Origin: Bacteroidia bacterium | Lineage (GTDB): Bacteria > Bacteroidota > Bacteroidia > Flavobacteriales > Flavobacteriaceae | Assembly: GCA_030430535.1 (NCBI GenBank) | Contig: JAUIKY010000001.1 | Location: forward strand, 62,001-126,000 | Length of the DNA stretch: 64,000 bases | Reading direction: 5' to 3' | Part shown: positions 40,701 through 50,400 of the stretch, piece after piece | Numbering within the stretch: the first letter of the stretch is position 1 | Layout of the letters: each line of letters begins with the position of its first letter | The notes under the pieces: model-generated | What the model saw: only the letters and a program-made list of their open reading frames with translations | What the model was told of the DNA's origin: nothing | The model's database searches: none | Made by a program: the position numbers and the translations under genes

Positions 40701-41090
40701 AGTAATATTATTTCAAATTATGAGAATAGGCCAGCATTTTGGGCAAATATGTATGACCCAGAACAAAACCCTACAGGAACTATACCTAACCTTCAAAGAG
40801 CTATAAACCAGGGGTCTCCAGATAGTGATGGTGGAATAAACACTGTGAGTTCTAGTTTTTGGCAAGTTAGTAGCTTTAGTATGATGATGAGGAATATAAA
40901 TTTAAGTTATAGTTTGCCTAAAACACTAACGGACAAAGTAGGTGTAGGAAACTTTAGATTGAATTTGGTAGCAATGAATCCATTCATTTTGTTTAACCCA
41001 TATAAAAAGTATGGATTAAGCCCTTACGGTTCATATAACAGCTATCCGGTATTGAGAACCTATTCCTTGGGTGTTAACATAGGGTTTTAA
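37734..41090 (+). CDS. susC: SusC-family TonB-dependent outer-membrane oligosaccharide transporter
   Basis: 1118 residues with signal peptide MKKAISNALFLLLFGVFALSGFSQ. A carboxypeptidase-regulatory-like domain occupies about residues 28-105 (GTVLDNSSVPLPGVNVIEKG), followed by the TonB box region (SEVIVVGYG), the plug (YVIDGVVQ, LKDASAAIYGSRAAQGVVLVTTKQG) and a 22-strand barrel ending YSLGVNIGF. There is no N-terminal STN domain, so it is not a FecA-like signalling receptor. It imports oligosaccharides captured by SusD. Base composition is more AT-rich than the enzyme genes. It is followed by susD after 18 bp and is likely controlled by the region carrying the 36-bp element. Confidence 0.95.
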   Translation: MKKAISNALFLLLFGVFALSGFSQTGGKKVVSGTVLDNSSVPLPGVNVIEKGTNNGAVTDFDGNYSISVNEGSTIVFTFIGMKTAEKVVGDKSTINVTLQEDTESLSEVIVVGYGAQKREAVTGAVESIKGEEIEDLPVGNLASALVGRVLGVSVSGGQSRPGAPAQITIRNPVSGNNIRAKDMFATDPLYVIDGVVQIDPNTGQSDPTRFNNLDASEVESISFLKDASAAIYGSRAAQGVVLVTTKQGKKGPAKFSYSGNFSVSDETYRHEMLNAYDFARVTNIINGPNGLGATYDPADPNPGATNDGVFFSPAELEFFKTNSYNALDQYWSSASTQRHNLNVSGGSEDATYFGGISYYTQDGNLGTLNYDRWSFRAGSNINLAKGFKADFQVSGYFTDESKTTSKVGSENVENDFRQLQNRAPYLPMYINGLPAVQNGSLAADLSGYHYGEIQRLQNLAVNTDHNVAVNLNVEYEVPFIKGLKLKANYARQMAAGGGNQIGGKFYLYDFYGANPDADTSGPNNGFGQTYIYYRDGSGPLGVNDVKSEYLVENGDRLLLDNTRSQNEQIRFQTSFDRDFGKHSVSALFAVERAERYQTKERIIKSGVPDWADGMLWQATGTLDEQNTYNWKYESGDLGLIGRLNYNYDGKYYAELLFRSDVSAKFAPENYWGNFYSISGGWIISKEDFFKSNTIDFLKFRGSVGFVGKDDTRAWQWRQSFEYDPLDFNGAVFGGNGSLSGGLEPSRAANPDIRWGKELKTNFGLEARFLDNRLSASAETFYNIGTELLVNVNSGVPFTVGGSSAASNSGRADTWGTEISLGWDDSVGDDFSYGVNFNIGWYQNNIIEGNFSNEANWYPWQSNKPGPSDIGKWGYDYLGMFRTQGDIDSYIAETGVTEILGIAAADLKPGMLYYRDVRGAWDPETRTFAPKDGIINQFDQIQLQKRAKGPQGFDSSIRLRYKQLSLNTVLSVGWGGYREVGSAKTPFISSNIISNYENRPAFWANMYDPEQNPTGTIPNLQRAINQGSPDSDGGINTVSSSFWQVSSFSMMMRNINLSYSLPKTLTDKVGVGNFRLNLVAMNPFILFNPYKKYGLSPYGSYNSYPVLRTYSLGVNIGF

Positions 41091-41108
41091 ATTTAAAAAA
41101 GATTTAGC

Positions 41109-43097
41109 ATGAAAAATATAAAAATAAATAACCTGTTTTTACTTTTAAGCTTGGTGTTTTTAAGTAGTTGCAGTACAGATTTTATTGAAGAGAAGAAAAA
41201 TTATCAACAAGTTGAAGCAGAGATTTACCAAGATGAATTTTTAGCCAACTTGTATGTGAATAATTTATATTACCTGTTTTTGCCAGATGGAGATACCAAC
41301 ATGACCATGTGGTCTAAATCTGCGGATGATAATTCTGATATTGCAGGTAGAGGAGATGTGACATTGTTTGCCAAAGCTACTGATGAAGTGGCAGGAAGGG
41401 TTGATATTAACAGAGAGTGGGCTACTATTTCTCCTGTAAATGCTCATTGTTTGTTGAGTTTAGGTCAACCAATTGAAACAAATCCGCAGAATGATGCTTG
41501 GACAAGAATAAGATATTGCAATATATATATCAATAATGTTGACAAGTACGATGGTCTAGAAGAAGATTTTAAAAACCAAGTTAAAGGACAACTTTATTTT
41601 TGGAGAGCATGGCAATATTTTGAATTGTTGAGATTATATGGAGGGATTCCAATTGTTTTAGAAGAACAACCATTAACGGCAAATTCTTCAGTAAACCAAA
41701 CACCAAGAAGTTCAGCAGCAGATGTAGTAAATCAAATTGCAGCTGATTTAGATATGTCCAAAAACTTGTTGGAAAACGCAAGGCCTTATACAGCTGATGA
41801 AGCTGGTAAAATAACAGCTGCTGCTGCAGCTGCTCTTAAGGGGCGTGTATTGCTAACATGGGCGAGTCCGCAATTTAATAGAAATGATGATCAATCGAGG
41901 TGGCAAAGGGCTTATGATGCTAATTTAGAGGCTTACAACTTTTGTTTAGCAAACGGAAAAGGCTTAGACCCAGATTGGCAAAACATGTGGTTTAATGATA
42001 ATGGAATGGAATCCATTTTTGCTTTTGGGTTTAATAATTATAACGATAATGTTGGAGGCATTTCTAAAAATAATAATACAGAGTTCCAATCAAGACCAGA
42101 AGAGCAGGGAGGAAATGCTACTATTTCACCTACAAAAAGTATTGTAGATGCTTTCCCAATGGCAGATGGAACTCCTTATAATCCGAATGGAAATTTAAAT
42201 CACTTTTATAGAAATAGAGATCCTCGTTTCTATCATACATTTGCTTATAATGGTAGCATATGGCCTTACAGGCAAAATCCGAATTATAAATTTTGGACTT
42301 ATAGGTGGTATCCATTAACAGCAGGTGAAGGTAGGCCAGTACTAAGAACAAATAATAGAAACACCAATAATAGGTCGGGTATTTTCTTGAAAAAATTTAC
42401 TAACGATAATTCAAGTAATGTGAATAACTTTACTGATAGTGGAGCTGACTACATGGAAATCCGTTTTGCAGAAGTTGTACTTAATTTAGCCGAATCAGCC
42501 ATTGGTATTAATAATTTATCCGAAGGAAAGAGCTATATTCAAGAGGTGAGAGAAAGAGCAGGTATCCAAAATTTAGATGGGCAATATGGTTTATCTTCAG
42601 TGAATACTAGGGATGAACATTTTGAAGTAGTTATTAACGAAAGAAAAGTCGAATTTGCTTATGAGAATAAACGTTTTCACGATTTAAGACGCTGGTTACT
42701 CTATAATGATTCTTTTGGTACTTGTACTCGTTTAAACCAGACTCCAATCGAGGGTATGAGAAGAAAAGGCTTCTTCATTTTTGCTAAGTCAGATGCGGAT
42801 ACTTATTATGAAAACGGGAGAGCTGTCGATCCATTTTTAGGTAGTGATGCACCAATAATAAACAGAGATACCACATCATACCCATCAGGAGTGAATAGTT
42901 ATGAAGAGTTTGTTGATTATTTGTACGATAACCATTTTGAAGTTGTTGTTAGAGATAACGTTGAATCTCAAGATGATTTTACTTTTAAATGGTACAATGA
43001 GTATTATTTCTTTGGTGTTTATCAAGATTTGGTTGAATCAGCACCTTATTTACAACAAACACAGGGTTGGGGCGGTTCATTTGTGCCTTATAACTAG
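41109..43097 (+). CDS. susD: SusD-family glycan-binding lipoprotein
   Basis: 662 residues. The lipoprotein signal ends LVFLSSC, followed by STDFIEEKK, whose acidic residues suit surface exposure. The SusD/RagB pattern is clear: KGQLYFWRAWQYFELLRLYGGIPIVLEEQPL with the TPR-like helices, AAAAALKGRVLLTWASPQFN, and the C-terminal ADYMEIRFAEVVLNLAESA and ERKVEFAYENKRFHDLRRW. It caps the SusC barrel and binds the oligosaccharide. It is the only SusC/SusD pair in the window, so it would feed both enzyme blocks. A strong terminator follows directly. Confidence 0.95.
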   Translation: MKNIKINNLFLLLSLVFLSSCSTDFIEEKKNYQQVEAEIYQDEFLANLYVNNLYYLFLPDGDTNMTMWSKSADDNSDIAGRGDVTLFAKATDEVAGRVDINREWATISPVNAHCLLSLGQPIETNPQNDAWTRIRYCNIYINNVDKYDGLEEDFKNQVKGQLYFWRAWQYFELLRLYGGIPIVLEEQPLTANSSVNQTPRSSAADVVNQIAADLDMSKNLLENARPYTADEAGKITAAAAAALKGRVLLTWASPQFNRNDDQSRWQRAYDANLEAYNFCLANGKGLDPDWQNMWFNDNGMESIFAFGFNNYNDNVGGISKNNNTEFQSRPEEQGGNATISPTKSIVDAFPMADGTPYNPNGNLNHFYRNRDPRFYHTFAYNGSIWPYRQNPNYKFWTYRWYPLTAGEGRPVLRTNNRNTNNRSGIFLKKFTNDNSSNVNNFTDSGADYMEIRFAEVVLNLAESAIGINNLSEGKSYIQEVRERAGIQNLDGQYGLSSVNTRDEHFEVVINERKVEFAYENKRFHDLRRWLLYNDSFGTCTRLNQTPIEGMRRKGFFIFAKSDADTYYENGRAVDPFLGSDAPIINRDTTSYPSGVNSYEEFVDYLYDNHFEVVVRDNVESQDDFTFKWYNEYYFFGVYQDLVESAPYLQQTQGWGGSFVPYN

Positions 43098-43115
43098 TAG
43101 ATAATTACATATATG

Positions 43116-43154
43116 AAAATACCTGTGTTTATTATAAACACAGGTATTTTTTTT
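43116..43154 (+). terminator. Strong intrinsic terminator after susD
   Basis: AAAATACCTGTGTTTA (43116-43131) and its exact reverse complement (43135-43150) form a 16-bp stem with a minimal TTA loop, followed by an unbroken T tract. susC-susD therefore form a short transcript separate from the lyase genes, which need their own promoter in the remaining AT-rich 43155-43311. Confidence 0.9.
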
Positions 43155-43311
43155 AAAATTTTATTAAACTATCTAGGGATTTTACAGTCTAAATAATAAG
43201 TGTTAAAAAAACATTTATTTCAAAATATTTTGTTTTAGGCAAGGTATTTGTAATCATTATGCCCTCTGAGATATTTCATGGGGGAAACAACAAAAAAATT
43301 ACGAAAACAAC

Positions 43312-45015
43312 ATGAAAAAGTTAAGTTTATCTATTTTCTTTCTAACCATTTTAGGTATGTGCAATGCTTTTGCACAATACCCATCGTTAACAGATGAAGA
43401 TAGAGCTAAAGAAAAAGCTATAAAGGAAGAGGCCTACAAGCACTCTGACGAAGCTTGGGAAAAAGCTAAAATCATAGTTGATCAGGAAGCTAGAGAAGGT
43501 AAGCCCTATATTCCTTGGGCTGGACGTCCAACAGATTTACCTCAAGCAGAAATACCATCTTTTCCTGGAGCTGAAGGTGGCGGCATGTATTCCTACGGAG
43601 GTCGTGGCGGTAAAGTAATCACCGTAACTAGTTTAGAAGACGACGGCCCCGGAACTTTACGTGAGGCTTGCGAAACTGGTGGGGCAAGAATAATTGTATT
43701 CAACGTTGCCGGTATTATAAGGTTAAAAACGCCATTAATTATACGAGCGCCTTATGTTACCATAGCTGGGCAAACAGCACCCGGAAATGGAGTTTGCATT
43801 GCAGGCGAATCTGTTTGGATCGATACACATGATGTTGTGATTCGCCACATGCGTTTTAGAAGGGGCGAAACATTTGTCGGTCGTCGGGATGACGCCATAG
43901 GTGGTAATCCAGTGGGGAATATTATGCTCGATCACATTTCTGCCACTTGGGGCTTGGATGAAAACATGTCCATTTACCGTCACATGTACAGCCCAGGAGC
44001 CAATTATAAAGACAAAAAACTACCAACAGTTAACATCACAATTCAAAATAGTTTGTTTGGAGAAGCTCTAGATACATACAACCATGCATTTGGTAGCACT
44101 TTAGGTGGAGAAAATTGTTCGTTTATGAGAAATATGTGGGCCAACAATGCCGGTAGAAACCCATCTATTGGATGGAACGGTATTTTTAATTTTGTTAATA
44201 ATGTGATGTTCAACTGGGTACATCGTTCAATTGATGGTGGTGATTACACTGCCAAATACAACATCATTAACAATTATTTTAAGCCAGGCCCGTTAACTCC
44301 ACTTGATCAACCGGTAAGTTACCGTATTTTAAAGCCTGAAGCTGGTAGAAGTAAACTCGATACCATGGTTTATGGTCGTGCTTATGTTAAAGGAAATATT
44401 GTTCATAAAAACCCGAAAATCACGCAGGATAACTGGGCAGGTGGTGTTCAAATTGAAGGAAAAGATGGTGAGTTGCTGGATTTTGATGACGCTAAGCCCT
44501 ATTTCTATTACATGAACTCCAACAGACCTTTCCCTATGCCACATATCGGAAAAATAATGCCTGCCGAAGAAGCTTTCGATTATGTTGTAAAAAATGTGGG
44601 GGCCACTTTACCAGTTAGAGACGCCGTTGACGAACGTATTGTAAGAACTGTAAAAACTGGTCAGCCAGAATATGTTGAAGGATTAGACCCGGAGTCGTTC
44701 TATCATTTCAAGCATAGACGTTTACCGCGAGATTCATACAAAAAAGGCATCATTACCGATATCGCTCAAGTAGGCGGTTATCCAGAATACAAAGGCAAAT
44801 CTTACAAAGATTCAGATAACGATGGTATGCCAGACAGTTATGAAAAGAAACATGGTTTCGACCCAAAAGATCCTTCCGATGCCAATGAAGATTCAAACAA
44901 CGATGGCTACACCAATATTGAAGGTTACATCAATGGTATTGATCCGTCTAAAACCATCGATTGGAAAGATCTTTCAAACAACAAGGAAACGCTTACCGAA
45001 CCATTGTTGAAGTAA
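43312..45015 (+). CDS. PL1-type pectate lyase, paralogue A
   Basis: 567 residues with signal peptide MKKLSLSIFFLTILGMCNAFAQ. A helical N-terminal stretch (residues about 25-75) leads to the parallel beta-helix with IPSFPGAEGGGMYSYGGRGG, TSLEDDGPGTLREA, APYVTIAGQTAPGNGVCI and RRDDAIGGNPVGNIMLDHISATW. The C-terminus has a thrombospondin-3/dockerin-like calcium segment, DSDNDGMPDSYEKKHGFDPK. The beta-helix motifs match Bacteroidota PL1 pectate lyases. It would cut homogalacturonan endolytically by beta-elimination. It is closely related to the 45751 gene: large blocks such as YVTIAGQTAPG, HMRFRRG and GGYPEYKGK are shared, so the two arose by duplication. No type IX secretion tail is visible. Confidence 0.85.
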   Translation: MKKLSLSIFFLTILGMCNAFAQYPSLTDEDRAKEKAIKEEAYKHSDEAWEKAKIIVDQEAREGKPYIPWAGRPTDLPQAEIPSFPGAEGGGMYSYGGRGGKVITVTSLEDDGPGTLREACETGGARIIVFNVAGIIRLKTPLIIRAPYVTIAGQTAPGNGVCIAGESVWIDTHDVVIRHMRFRRGETFVGRRDDAIGGNPVGNIMLDHISATWGLDENMSIYRHMYSPGANYKDKKLPTVNITIQNSLFGEALDTYNHAFGSTLGGENCSFMRNMWANNAGRNPSIGWNGIFNFVNNVMFNWVHRSIDGGDYTAKYNIINNYFKPGPLTPLDQPVSYRILKPEAGRSKLDTMVYGRAYVKGNIVHKNPKITQDNWAGGVQIEGKDGELLDFDDAKPYFYYMNSNRPFPMPHIGKIMPAEEAFDYVVKNVGATLPVRDAVDERIVRTVKTGQPEYVEGLDPESFYHFKHRRLPRDSYKKGIITDIAQVGGYPEYKGKSYKDSDNDGMPDSYEKKHGFDPKDPSDANEDSNNDGYTNIEGYINGIDPSKTIDWKDLSNNKETLTEPLLK

Positions 45016-45044
45016 ACAAAAATCAAATTAAAAAAGACACAACT

Positions 45045-45713
45045 ATGTTTTCAAAGAAAATAACCTTGGGTTTATTGTTATTAATATCCATTGTGGCCAA
45101 CATTAACGCGCAACAGCATTTAGACCCTGAATACATAAAAGTGACGGAGCAAAGAGCTTCTAAAATTGTAGACCAAATTGAAATTTCAGATTCTGGAAAA
45201 GCCAATGTGGTCACCCAAATTATAGCCAAGCAATACCAAAATCTAAGCAGATTGCATGACGAAAGAGATGCAAGCGTTGATGCCATAAAGGCAAAAGGTT
45301 TTGAAGATGCCAAAGAAGAAAGAAAAATAGCCAAGGCAAAACAGAAGTCTGTAAAAAAAATCAGTAAATTACATAAAGCTTATCTAAACCAATTGGATAA
45401 GCATTTAACTGAGCAGCAAATTGATGCCGTAAAAGATGGCATGACCTATGGCGTTTTGCCTAAAACCTATGCGGCTCATTTAGAGATGATTCCAAGCTTA
45501 ACCGAGCCCCAAAAACAATATATTTACAATAACCTGAAAGAAGCACGTGAGCGTGCTATGGATGCAGGTTCTTCAAAAGAAAAGCATGCTTGGTTTGGTA
45601 AATATAAAGGGCGAATCAATAACTATCTTTCAGCCGAAGGTTATGACCTTCAAAAAGAAAGGGAAGGTTGGTACAAGCGCATCGAAGAAGAAAAAAAACA
45701 AGCTAAAGAATAG
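45045..45713 (+). CDS. DUF3826-like secreted protein
   Basis: The start is ATG 45045, giving signal peptide MFSKKITLGLLLLISIVANINAQ; the track's 44961 start overlaps the preceding lyase and lacks a signal. 222 residues, mostly helical, rich in Lys and Glu, with LTEQQIDAVKDGMTYGVLPKTY and MIPSLTEPQKQYIYNNLKEARERAM, which I recall as typical of DUF3826. That family is often found beside pectate lyase genes and is described as putatively sugar-binding, without a proven role. Here it sits between the two PL1 paralogues, which supports a role tied to these lyases, such as a binding or chaperone partner (inference). Confidence 0.65.
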   Translation: MFSKKITLGLLLLISIVANINAQQHLDPEYIKVTEQRASKIVDQIEISDSGKANVVTQIIAKQYQNLSRLHDERDASVDAIKAKGFEDAKEERKIAKAKQKSVKKISKLHKAYLNQLDKHLTEQQIDAVKDGMTYGVLPKTYAAHLEMIPSLTEPQKQYIYNNLKEARERAMDAGSSKEKHAWFGKYKGRINNYLSAEGYDLQKEREGWYKRIEEEKKQAKE

Positions 45714-45750
45714 ACTGCCTTATTCAAATTAAAAACTTCAATTTCATAAT

Positions 45751-47439
45751 ATGCAATTTTCAAAAGTGAGTTTATTAAAGAAATCCATCGTGCTTGCTGC
45801 TTTAGTGGGAAGCTTTCAAACGGCATGGGCACAATACCCCGAAATTCCAAAAGAGTTACAGGACAAAACCGATGCGTTTTTGGCTGAAGAAGACGCCCGA
45901 CTACAAAAAATCTGGGACGAGAATTACCATATTATTCAAGCTGAGGCTAAAGAAGGTAAACCCTATATTCCATGGGCAGCATATCCAGCCGATTTAATAA
46001 AAGCTGATATTCCCGCTTTTCCAGGTGCCGAAGGTGGTGGAGCATTTACTCCCGGCGGAAGAGGCGGAAAAATATTCGTAGTAACCAGTTTGGAAGACAG
46101 TGGCGAGGGCACTTTAAGGCAAGCTTTGGAGGCTGTTGGAGCGCGTACCATTGTGTTCAACGTTGCCGGAATTATTCAACTGGAAAAACCAATCAGTATC
46201 CGTGCGCCTTATGTTACCATCGCCGGACAAACCGCTCCGGGTGATGGCGTTTGCGTAGCTGGCGAATCTATTTTAATCGATACGCATGATGTCATCATTC
46301 GCCACATGCGTTTCCGTAGGGGAGCGACAGATGTTACCCGTAGAGACGATGCCCTTGGCGGAAACGCCGTGGGAAACATTATTATAGATCATTGTTCGGT
46401 GAGTTGGGGGTTGGATGAAAATATTTCGCTTTACCGACACATGTTCCAAGCCAATGAAAGGTCTAAAAGAGAAAAATTACCAACGGTAAATATTACGATT
46501 CAAAATACCATTTCTTCTGAAGGCTTAGATACTTATAACCACGCTTTTGGAAGTACCATAGGGGGTTTAAATAGTACGTTTGCTAGAAACCTTTGGGCCA
46601 ATAATATTTCCAGAAATCCATCAATTGGGATGTACGGCAGTTTCAATTTTGTGAATAATGTATTATTCAATTGGTGGAACCGCTCTATCGATGGAGGCGA
46701 TTACCGTTCCATGTTCAATATTATCAACAATTATTTTAAACCCGGCCCAATGACCCCTGCCGATAAGCCAATAAGCTACCGTATTTTAAAACCGGAAACG
46801 GGCTATTTGGAGCCGAAAAGTTATGGTCGTGCTTATGTATCAGGAAACATTACCGAGGCCAACTCCGATGTGACTGCCGATAACTGGAATGGCGGTGTGC
46901 AAATTGGAGAAGAAGAAAAGTTGGTTTACATTAAACAGGACAAACCGTTCGAAATGGCTCCTGTTAGTATTATGGATGCCCAGAAAGCTTACGATTTTGT
47001 ATTACAAAATGTAGGCGCTACTTTGCCCAAACGTGATGATGTTGATAAGCGTGTAATCAAGCAAGTAAGAACTGGTGAAATTAATTATCCGGATGGATTG
47101 GAAAATACTATCGGACAAGAGTTTATAAACAGAAGACTTCCAATAGATTCTTATAAAAAAGGAATTTTAACACACCCAGACCAAGCGGGTGGTTATCCGG
47201 AATATAAAGGGAAGCCATATAAAGATTCTGATGGCGATGGTATTCCAAACAAATGGGAGAAAAAATATGGGTTAAACCCTAAAGATGCTTCAGATGCCAA
47301 CCAAGATTTAAATGGCGATGGCTATACGAATATTGAAGCGTATTTCAACAATATTGACCCGACAAAAAAAGTTGATTGGACCAATCTTGAAAACAACACC
47401 GATACTTTAGCGGAATTGGAAAGCGGATTGTTGCAATAG
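45751..47439 (+). CDS. PL1-type pectate lyase, paralogue B
   Basis: 562 residues with a signal peptide ending FQTAWAQ. Same layout as paralogue A: helical N-terminal part (ELQDKTDAFLAEEDARLQKIWDE), parallel beta-helix with IPAFPGAEGGGAFTPGGRGG, TSLEDSGEGTLRQAL, IAGQTAPGDGVCV and NIIIDHCSVSWGLDE, then the calcium segment DSDGDGIPNKWEKKYGLNPK. HCSVSW, as in the multidomain lyase at 27723, replaces HISATW of paralogue A, a difference beside the likely active site. The two copies may therefore differ in preferred methylation state or product length (inference). 23 bp separates it from the next gene. Confidence 0.85.
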   Translation: MQFSKVSLLKKSIVLAALVGSFQTAWAQYPEIPKELQDKTDAFLAEEDARLQKIWDENYHIIQAEAKEGKPYIPWAAYPADLIKADIPAFPGAEGGGAFTPGGRGGKIFVVTSLEDSGEGTLRQALEAVGARTIVFNVAGIIQLEKPISIRAPYVTIAGQTAPGDGVCVAGESILIDTHDVIIRHMRFRRGATDVTRRDDALGGNAVGNIIIDHCSVSWGLDENISLYRHMFQANERSKREKLPTVNITIQNTISSEGLDTYNHAFGSTIGGLNSTFARNLWANNISRNPSIGMYGSFNFVNNVLFNWWNRSIDGGDYRSMFNIINNYFKPGPMTPADKPISYRILKPETGYLEPKSYGRAYVSGNITEANSDVTADNWNGGVQIGEEEKLVYIKQDKPFEMAPVSIMDAQKAYDFVLQNVGATLPKRDDVDKRVIKQVRTGEINYPDGLENTIGQEFINRRLPIDSYKKGILTHPDQAGGYPEYKGKPYKDSDGDGIPNKWEKKYGLNPKDASDANQDLNGDGYTNIEAYFNNIDPTKKVDWTNLENNTDTLAELESGLLQ

Positions 47440-47462
47440 TCAAAACCAAAAAATAAACCACG

Positions 47463-50400
47463 TTGAATTTAGTAGCAGTAAAAAATAACGTTCGTCGAGT
47501 AGCCGATAAATTTTTTTTGTCGGGTTTAGCATTTTTTTTGTTCGTTTTAAGCGGCGTTTCACAAACTAATTATCCAGATATTAAGAAAAATAAGCACGGA
47601 AAAATTGAGCGTGTTGCCGACAATTTAGGAAACCTCATCCCTGATTTTTCTTATGCCGGATATAAGGCTTCAGAAAAAGCCATTCCCAATGTGGAGGCCA
47701 AAATATTTGTGCCAAAACAAGATGGGGATGCTACCGAAACCATACAAAAAGCTATAGACTATGTCGGTCAACTTAAGCCCGATAAAAACGGATTTAGGGG
47801 GGCTGTTCTTTTGGATAAAGGGACTTTCGAAATCAACGGAACGCTTTACCTAGAAAATTCGGGTGTGGTGCTTCGAGGAAGCGGAAACGCTGAAAACGAA
47901 ACACTTATTTTAGGAACGGGAATAAAGCGTGAAGCGATAATTCGTGTTTTAGGAAAAAACGACATAACATACTCTGATACTTTGGCATTACGAGATGAAT
48001 ATGTTCCATTAGGTACGAAAACTCTTTATTTGGAAAGTGCCGCACAGTTACAGGTTTCCGATGAAATTATCATCAAAAAACCATTAACAAAAAAATGGTT
48101 GGAAACTCTAAATACTGAATATTTTGGTGGGGAAAGTGGTTGGATTGGTTGGAAAACCCGTGATTGGGACATTCGAGCCAATCGTGTTGTTTCCAATATT
48201 GAAGGCAATACTATTACTTTGAACGCCCCGTTGACGTTTGTGTCCGACGATTACAGCCAAATTGAAGTTATAAAATATAGTTGGGAAGGCAGAATCAATC
48301 AGGTCGGCATCGAAAATTTAAGTATTCAATCTACTTTTGATGCTGCAAATGAGAAAGACGAACAGCACCGCTGGTTTGGTATTACCATGCAAAATGTTAA
48401 GGATGCTTGGGTGCGCCAAATTAACTTTAAACATCTGGCTGGCGGAGCAGTTTCACTTCTAAAAACTGCTCAACAAATTACGGTTGAAGATTGTATTTCA
48501 ACAGAGCCCGTTTCAGAAATTGCTGCACACCGAAGACAAACCTTTTATACTGAAGGTCAACAAACCTTATTTCAGCGCTGTTATTCCGAATTTGGGTATA
48601 ACGATTTTACCATAGGAGGTTACGGTACTGCTGGACCCAATGCGTTTGTTCAATGCGAATCTTATTCATCCTATAACAGTAGTGGGGCCATAGGAAGTTG
48701 GGCAACGGGTGTGTTGTTTGATGTGGCTTATATTGATGGAGCCAGCATCAATTACAACAATAGAGAACAAGCTGGAAGAGGTGCAGGATGGACCGCAGCG
48801 AATAGCGTTATTTGGGAGTCATCGGCTTCAAAAATTGCGTGCTATAATCCGCCAACAGCTCAAAATTGGGCGTTCGGCGTTTGGGGAGGTATCATGACGG
48901 GTAATGGCCATTGGAAAGATGTAAATAACCACATCACACCAAGGAGTTTGTTTTATGCGCTTTTGGAAAACCGATTGGAAAAATTACCATTTAATCCATT
49001 TGTGTACGATATGGGATCCGAGCCAACCTCTAGCCCAACGGTTGAGCAAGCCCAGCAATTAACACAGGAGGCGATGGCACCTAAAACAACCACAAAAGAT
49101 TGGATTCATGAGGTTTCAAAAGAAAATAAAATTCCTGTTGATGTAAAAAAAATAAAATCCATTCACGAATTAAAAGATAAATCATTCCGCGGAAGCGAAA
49201 GCAAAAAACAATCGAAAGTTGAAATCACAAACGGTTGGTTAACCTTTAACGGAAAAGTGATAACAGGTAAAAAAGCCCCGGTTATGTGGTGGCGTGGCAG
49301 TTTGCGCGATCACGATGTAAACCGTGCTTCGGCTCACGTTACACGATTTGTTCCCGGAAAAACAGGGAAGGGATATACCGATAATTTAAATGAAGTAGTA
49401 GCAGAATTTAAGGAAAATAATGTAGCGGCTTTAGACCATAATTATGGTTTATGGTACGAGCGCAGAATGGACGACCACGAGCGTGTTAGAAGAATTGATG
49501 CCGATGTTTGGGCGCCATTTTACGAACAGCCTTTTGCACGAACAGGAACCGATTTGGCATGGGACCATTTAAGCAAATACGACTTGACAAAACCCAACCA
49601 ATGGTATTGGCAACGCTTGGGAGCATTTGCCGATTTGGCCGAAAAAGAAGGTCAACTACTCATCCAACAGCAGTATTTTCAGCATAATATTTTAGAGGCC
49701 GGAGCACATTGGTCGAGTTCGCCTTGGCGCTCGGCAAATAATGTAAACGCTACCGATTTCCCCGAACCAGTTCCGTATGCGGGTGACAAGCGTATTTTTA
49801 TGGCCGAACAGTTTTACGATGTTACCCATCAGCATAGAAGAAAATTGCACCAACAATTCATAAGGCTGTCCTTAGAAAATTTTAAAAACAACAGTAATGT
49901 TGTTCATTTCACCAGTGAAGAATACACCGGACCACTTCATTTTATGGAATTTTGGCTGGATGAAGTTAAAAAGTATAAAGACGAAACTTCAGCAAATGGC
50001 ATTATTGGTTTAGGAGCAACAAAAGACGTGCAAGATGCTATTTTGAATGATAATAAAAGAGAAGCTGTTGTTGATTTGATTGATATCAAGTACTGGCATT
50101 ACAGGGAAGACGGGTCGGTTTACGCTCCTGAGGGCGGAAAAAACTTAGCGCCAAGGCAGCATGCCCGTAAAATGGAAACAGGTAAAGAAACCGAAGAACA
50201 GATTTATCGTGCCGTTCGGGAATACCGTCAAAAATTTCCAGAAAAAGTTGTATTTTATTCTACCCATGCGGCGCCACGCTTTGGTTGGTCTATTTTAATG
50301 GCGGGAGGGTCTTTGGCTAATATTCCGGAAATTGATATTTCTGGATTTTACGAGGCCTTAACTTCCATGGAAATGGATAAAAACGAAACCCACAAAAGTG

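Noticed and set aside
44961-45044. Upstream start of the DUF3826-like ORF
   Set aside because: It overlaps the PL1 lyase end and would hide the clean signal peptide that begins at ATG 45045.
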